Positions 5,036 through 6,624 of a DNA stretch of 6,624 bases are shown here, piece by piece. The stretch is from Acidobacteriota bacterium (GTDB lineage: Bacteria; Acidobacteriota; Terriglobia; Acidiferrales; UBA7541): NCBI GenBank assembly GCA_003161495.1, contig PMOP01000133.1, forward strand, positions 1 through 6,624, written 5' to 3'. Position 1 is the first letter of the stretch; every line of letters starts with the position of its first letter. A program made the translations under genes and the position numbers. Under the pieces are notes generated by a model. It saw only the letters and a program-made list of their open reading frames with translations. It searched no databases and was not told the origin of the DNA.

Positions 5036-6624
5036 TCAACGTTTCGGTTCGGCCGGCTCCTCATCTCGCTGCACAAGGACTTTACTGTCCGATCTGCTAA
5101 GAATTCCCGGAACTACTTCGGCAATTGCAGAGAAAAGTTCTTCCGGCTTGATGGGCTTGGATACGTACCCGTCCATGCCGCAAGCCATGCAACGCTCCTG
5201 GTCGCCTTGCATCGCGAGAGCCGTCAAGGCGATGATGGGCAGACGAGTGCCGCCCGCCTTTTCTTTTTCGCGGATCCTCCGGGTCGCTTCAAATCCATCC
5301 ATCTCCGGCATCTGTCCATCCATCAGGACAACATCGAAGGACCGCTTTTCCAAGGCTTCTAAAGCTTCTCGCCCATTTTTCGCCAGGAACGCGCTGTGCC
5401 CTCTCTTTTCAAGAAGGCGCACAATGAGCCTTTGGTTTACTTGATTGTCTTCCGCTACCAGAAAAGAAAGGGAGATTCCTTGCTCGGGGACCGCTGGCCG
5501 ATTCACCAAATCTATTTTTTCCGGCACGGTTGAATCTTGCGCCAGAACGCGGAGCAAAACGTCACGAAGCTCCAATCGATCGAAGGGTTTGTTTAAATAG
5601 GCGGAGACGCGAAGCGTTCGGCAGCGGGCCGCGTCTCCCAGTTCGCCCGCCGATGTGAGCATCACGATCCTGACCGCGGAAAGCGAAGGATCCTGACGAA
5701 TTCGTTCGACCAGGCCGAATCCATCCATCTCCGGCATGTGGGCGTCGGTTAGGATCAATGGGAACTGCCTGCCCGAAGATTGCCGGCTCTGAAGCTCTTG
5801 GAGAGCTTCCGCCGCGCTTTCCACGACCATAGGTATCATTTTCCATCTCGTTACGGAATCCTGCAGGATTCTGCGATTTGTGGCATTGTCATCCACGATC
5901 AGGATGGGCATGCCTGCCAGTTGTGAAACTTCGAGGGGTTCCGGGGTAGTCTCGGCAACCGCGCTGCCCGCTTGAATCGTGAAGTAGAAAGTGGAGCCCT
6001 TTCCGACTTCACTTTCCAGCCAGAGCCGCCCGCCCATAAGAGTAACAAGCTGCTTTGAGATGGTCAGACCCAATCCTGTGCCGCCGTATTTCCGCGTCAC
6101 GGAGGAATCGGCCTGGGAAAAAGCGGCGAAAATTTTATCCTGCCTGTCTAAAGGGATTCCAATTCCGGTGTCCCGAACGCTGAACCGCAGGATTGTTTCC
6201 CGTGCGTTCTGCTCCTCCACGCGTACATCGATTTGTATTTCTCCCCGCTCGGTAAATTTCAGCGAATTCCCAATCAAGTTCACGAGCACCTGGCGCAGCC
6301 GAACGGAATCGCAATTCACGACTGCCGGCACATCCGGATGAATGTCGTAGAGGAGTTCCAACCCCGCCTGGTGTATTTTTACGGCCATACTCTTCGTCAT
6401 TTCGCCCAAGGTTTTACGCAAGTCAAAGTTCACGCTGCTCAACTCCAGCTTGCCCGCCTCGATTTTTGAAAAATCCAGGATGTCATTGATAATCGTCAGA
6501 AGTGAATCCGCGGAGTTCTTGACCATGTGCAGGTAATCCGCCTGCTCCAGGTTCAGCTCGGTGTCCAGGAGCAGGTCGGTCATTCCAATAATTCCGTTCA
6601 TCGGCGTCCGGATTTCGTGACTCA
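5036..6624 (-). CDS. Hybrid sensor histidine kinase, HisKA-HATPase-REC-REC, N-terminus off the window
   Basis: The frame is open to the right edge; 528 residues are visible, starting at the H-box SHEIRTPMNG. The phospho-acceptor His is encoded at 6619-6617, so the ATG at 6601 is internal and not the start. Counting that Met as 1, dimerisation helices run to about 70. The HATPase domain (about 95-212) has an N-box NLIGNSLKF, DTGIGIP (144-150), FAAFSQ (158-163) and GGTGLGL (173-179). The first receiver domain (about 232-355) has D237/D238, phospho-acceptor D286, T316 and K338. The second (about 378-500) has E384/D385, phospho-acceptor D428, T460 and K482. Both receivers look intact. No HPt domain follows; the protein ends in a polar tail of about 20 residues. 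It should autophosphorylate on His and relay to its own receivers, then to a separate HPt or regulator. The signal is unknown because the sensor region is missing. A 20-bp direct repeat (5292-5311 and 5718-5737) encodes the MPEMDGF loop of each receiver. Confidence 0.95.
   Translation of the reverse strand, partial: SHEIRTPMNGIIGMTDLLLDTELNLEQADYLHMVKNSADSLLTIINDILDFSKIEAGKLELSSVNFDLRKTLGEMTKSMAVKIHQAGLELLYDIHPDVPAVVNCDSVRLRQVLVNLIGNSLKFTERGEIQIDVRVEEQNARETILRFSVRDTGIGIPLDRQDKIFAAFSQADSSVTRKYGGTGLGLTISKQLVTLMGGRLWLESEVGKGSTFYFTIQAGSAVAETTPEPLEVSQLAGMPILIVDDNATNRRILQDSVTRWKMIPMVVESAAEALQELQSRQSSGRQFPLILTDAHMPEMDGFGLVERIRQDPSLSAVRIVMLTSAGELGDAARCRTLRVSAYLNKPFDRLELRDVLLRVLAQDSTVPEKIDLVNRPAVPEQGISLSFLVAEDNQVNQRLIVRLLEKRGHSAFLAKNGREALEALEKRSFDVVLMDGQMPEMDGFEATRRIREKEKAGGTRLPIIALTALAMQGDQERCMACGMDGYVSKPIKPEELFSAIAEVVPGILSRSDSKVLVQRDEEPAEPKR

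Noticed and set aside
4661..5362. 233-codon open frame on the plus strand crossing the peptidase-kinase gap
   Set aside because: It is antisense to the ends of two real genes and covers the predicted peptidase promoter; no motif or convincing ribosome binding site.
1..6624. Mobile element, CRISPR, toxin-antitoxin or defence system
   Set aside because: No transposase, integrase, repeat array, paired small cytoplasmic toxin-antitoxin genes or defence-associated domains were seen on either strand.

Overview
This window looks like chromosomal DNA from a soil-type bacterium of moderately high GC, most likely an acidobacterium (Terriglobia-like). The argument is indirect. It rests on the M61 peptidase subtype, the small secreted Cys/His protein at 2584-2910 and the secreted hypothetical protein at 2003-2551, which resemble protein families I associate with Acidobacteriota. 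It also rests on clear GGAGG-type ribosome binding sites. There is no rRNA, tRNA, CRISPR array, insertion sequence or phage gene, and no composition break suggesting an island.

Layout. (1) Positions 1-1789, minus strand: a two-gene operon encoding a class III (CaiB/BaiF) CoA-transferase followed by a crotonase-fold acyl-CoA enzyme. The two overlap by ATGA, and the second gene runs off the left edge. (2) Positions 1790-2002: a divergent intergenic region holding candidate promoters for both directions, a bulged inverted repeat and a small leader hairpin. (3) Positions 2003-2910, plus strand: two small exported proteins of unknown function, 32 nt apart and probably co-transcribed. An 11-codon micro-ORF exactly fills the gap. 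(4) Positions 2911-2961: a 51-bp convergent gap with no convincing terminator. (5) Positions 2962-4842, minus strand: an exported M61-family (glycyl aminopeptidase-like) metallopeptidase with a C-terminal PDZ domain. (6) Positions 4843-5035: an intergenic region with a good sigma70-like promoter for the peptidase and a direct repeat upstream of it. (7) Positions 5036-6624, minus strand: the C-terminal part of a hybrid sensor histidine kinase (HisKA - HATPase - REC - REC). Its sensor region lies beyond the right edge.

Functionally, the first operon should activate an organic acid as a CoA thioester and then act on the acyl-CoA. The crotonase lacks both canonical hydratase glutamates, so its reaction is probably not simple enoyl-CoA hydration. 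The secreted pair and the exported peptidase act outside the cytoplasm. Nothing visible ties the kinase to any neighbour. I did not find a clearly new system. The most interesting parts are the glutamate-less crotonase paired with the CoA-transferase, and the small secreted gene pair with its tightly packed leader and junction.
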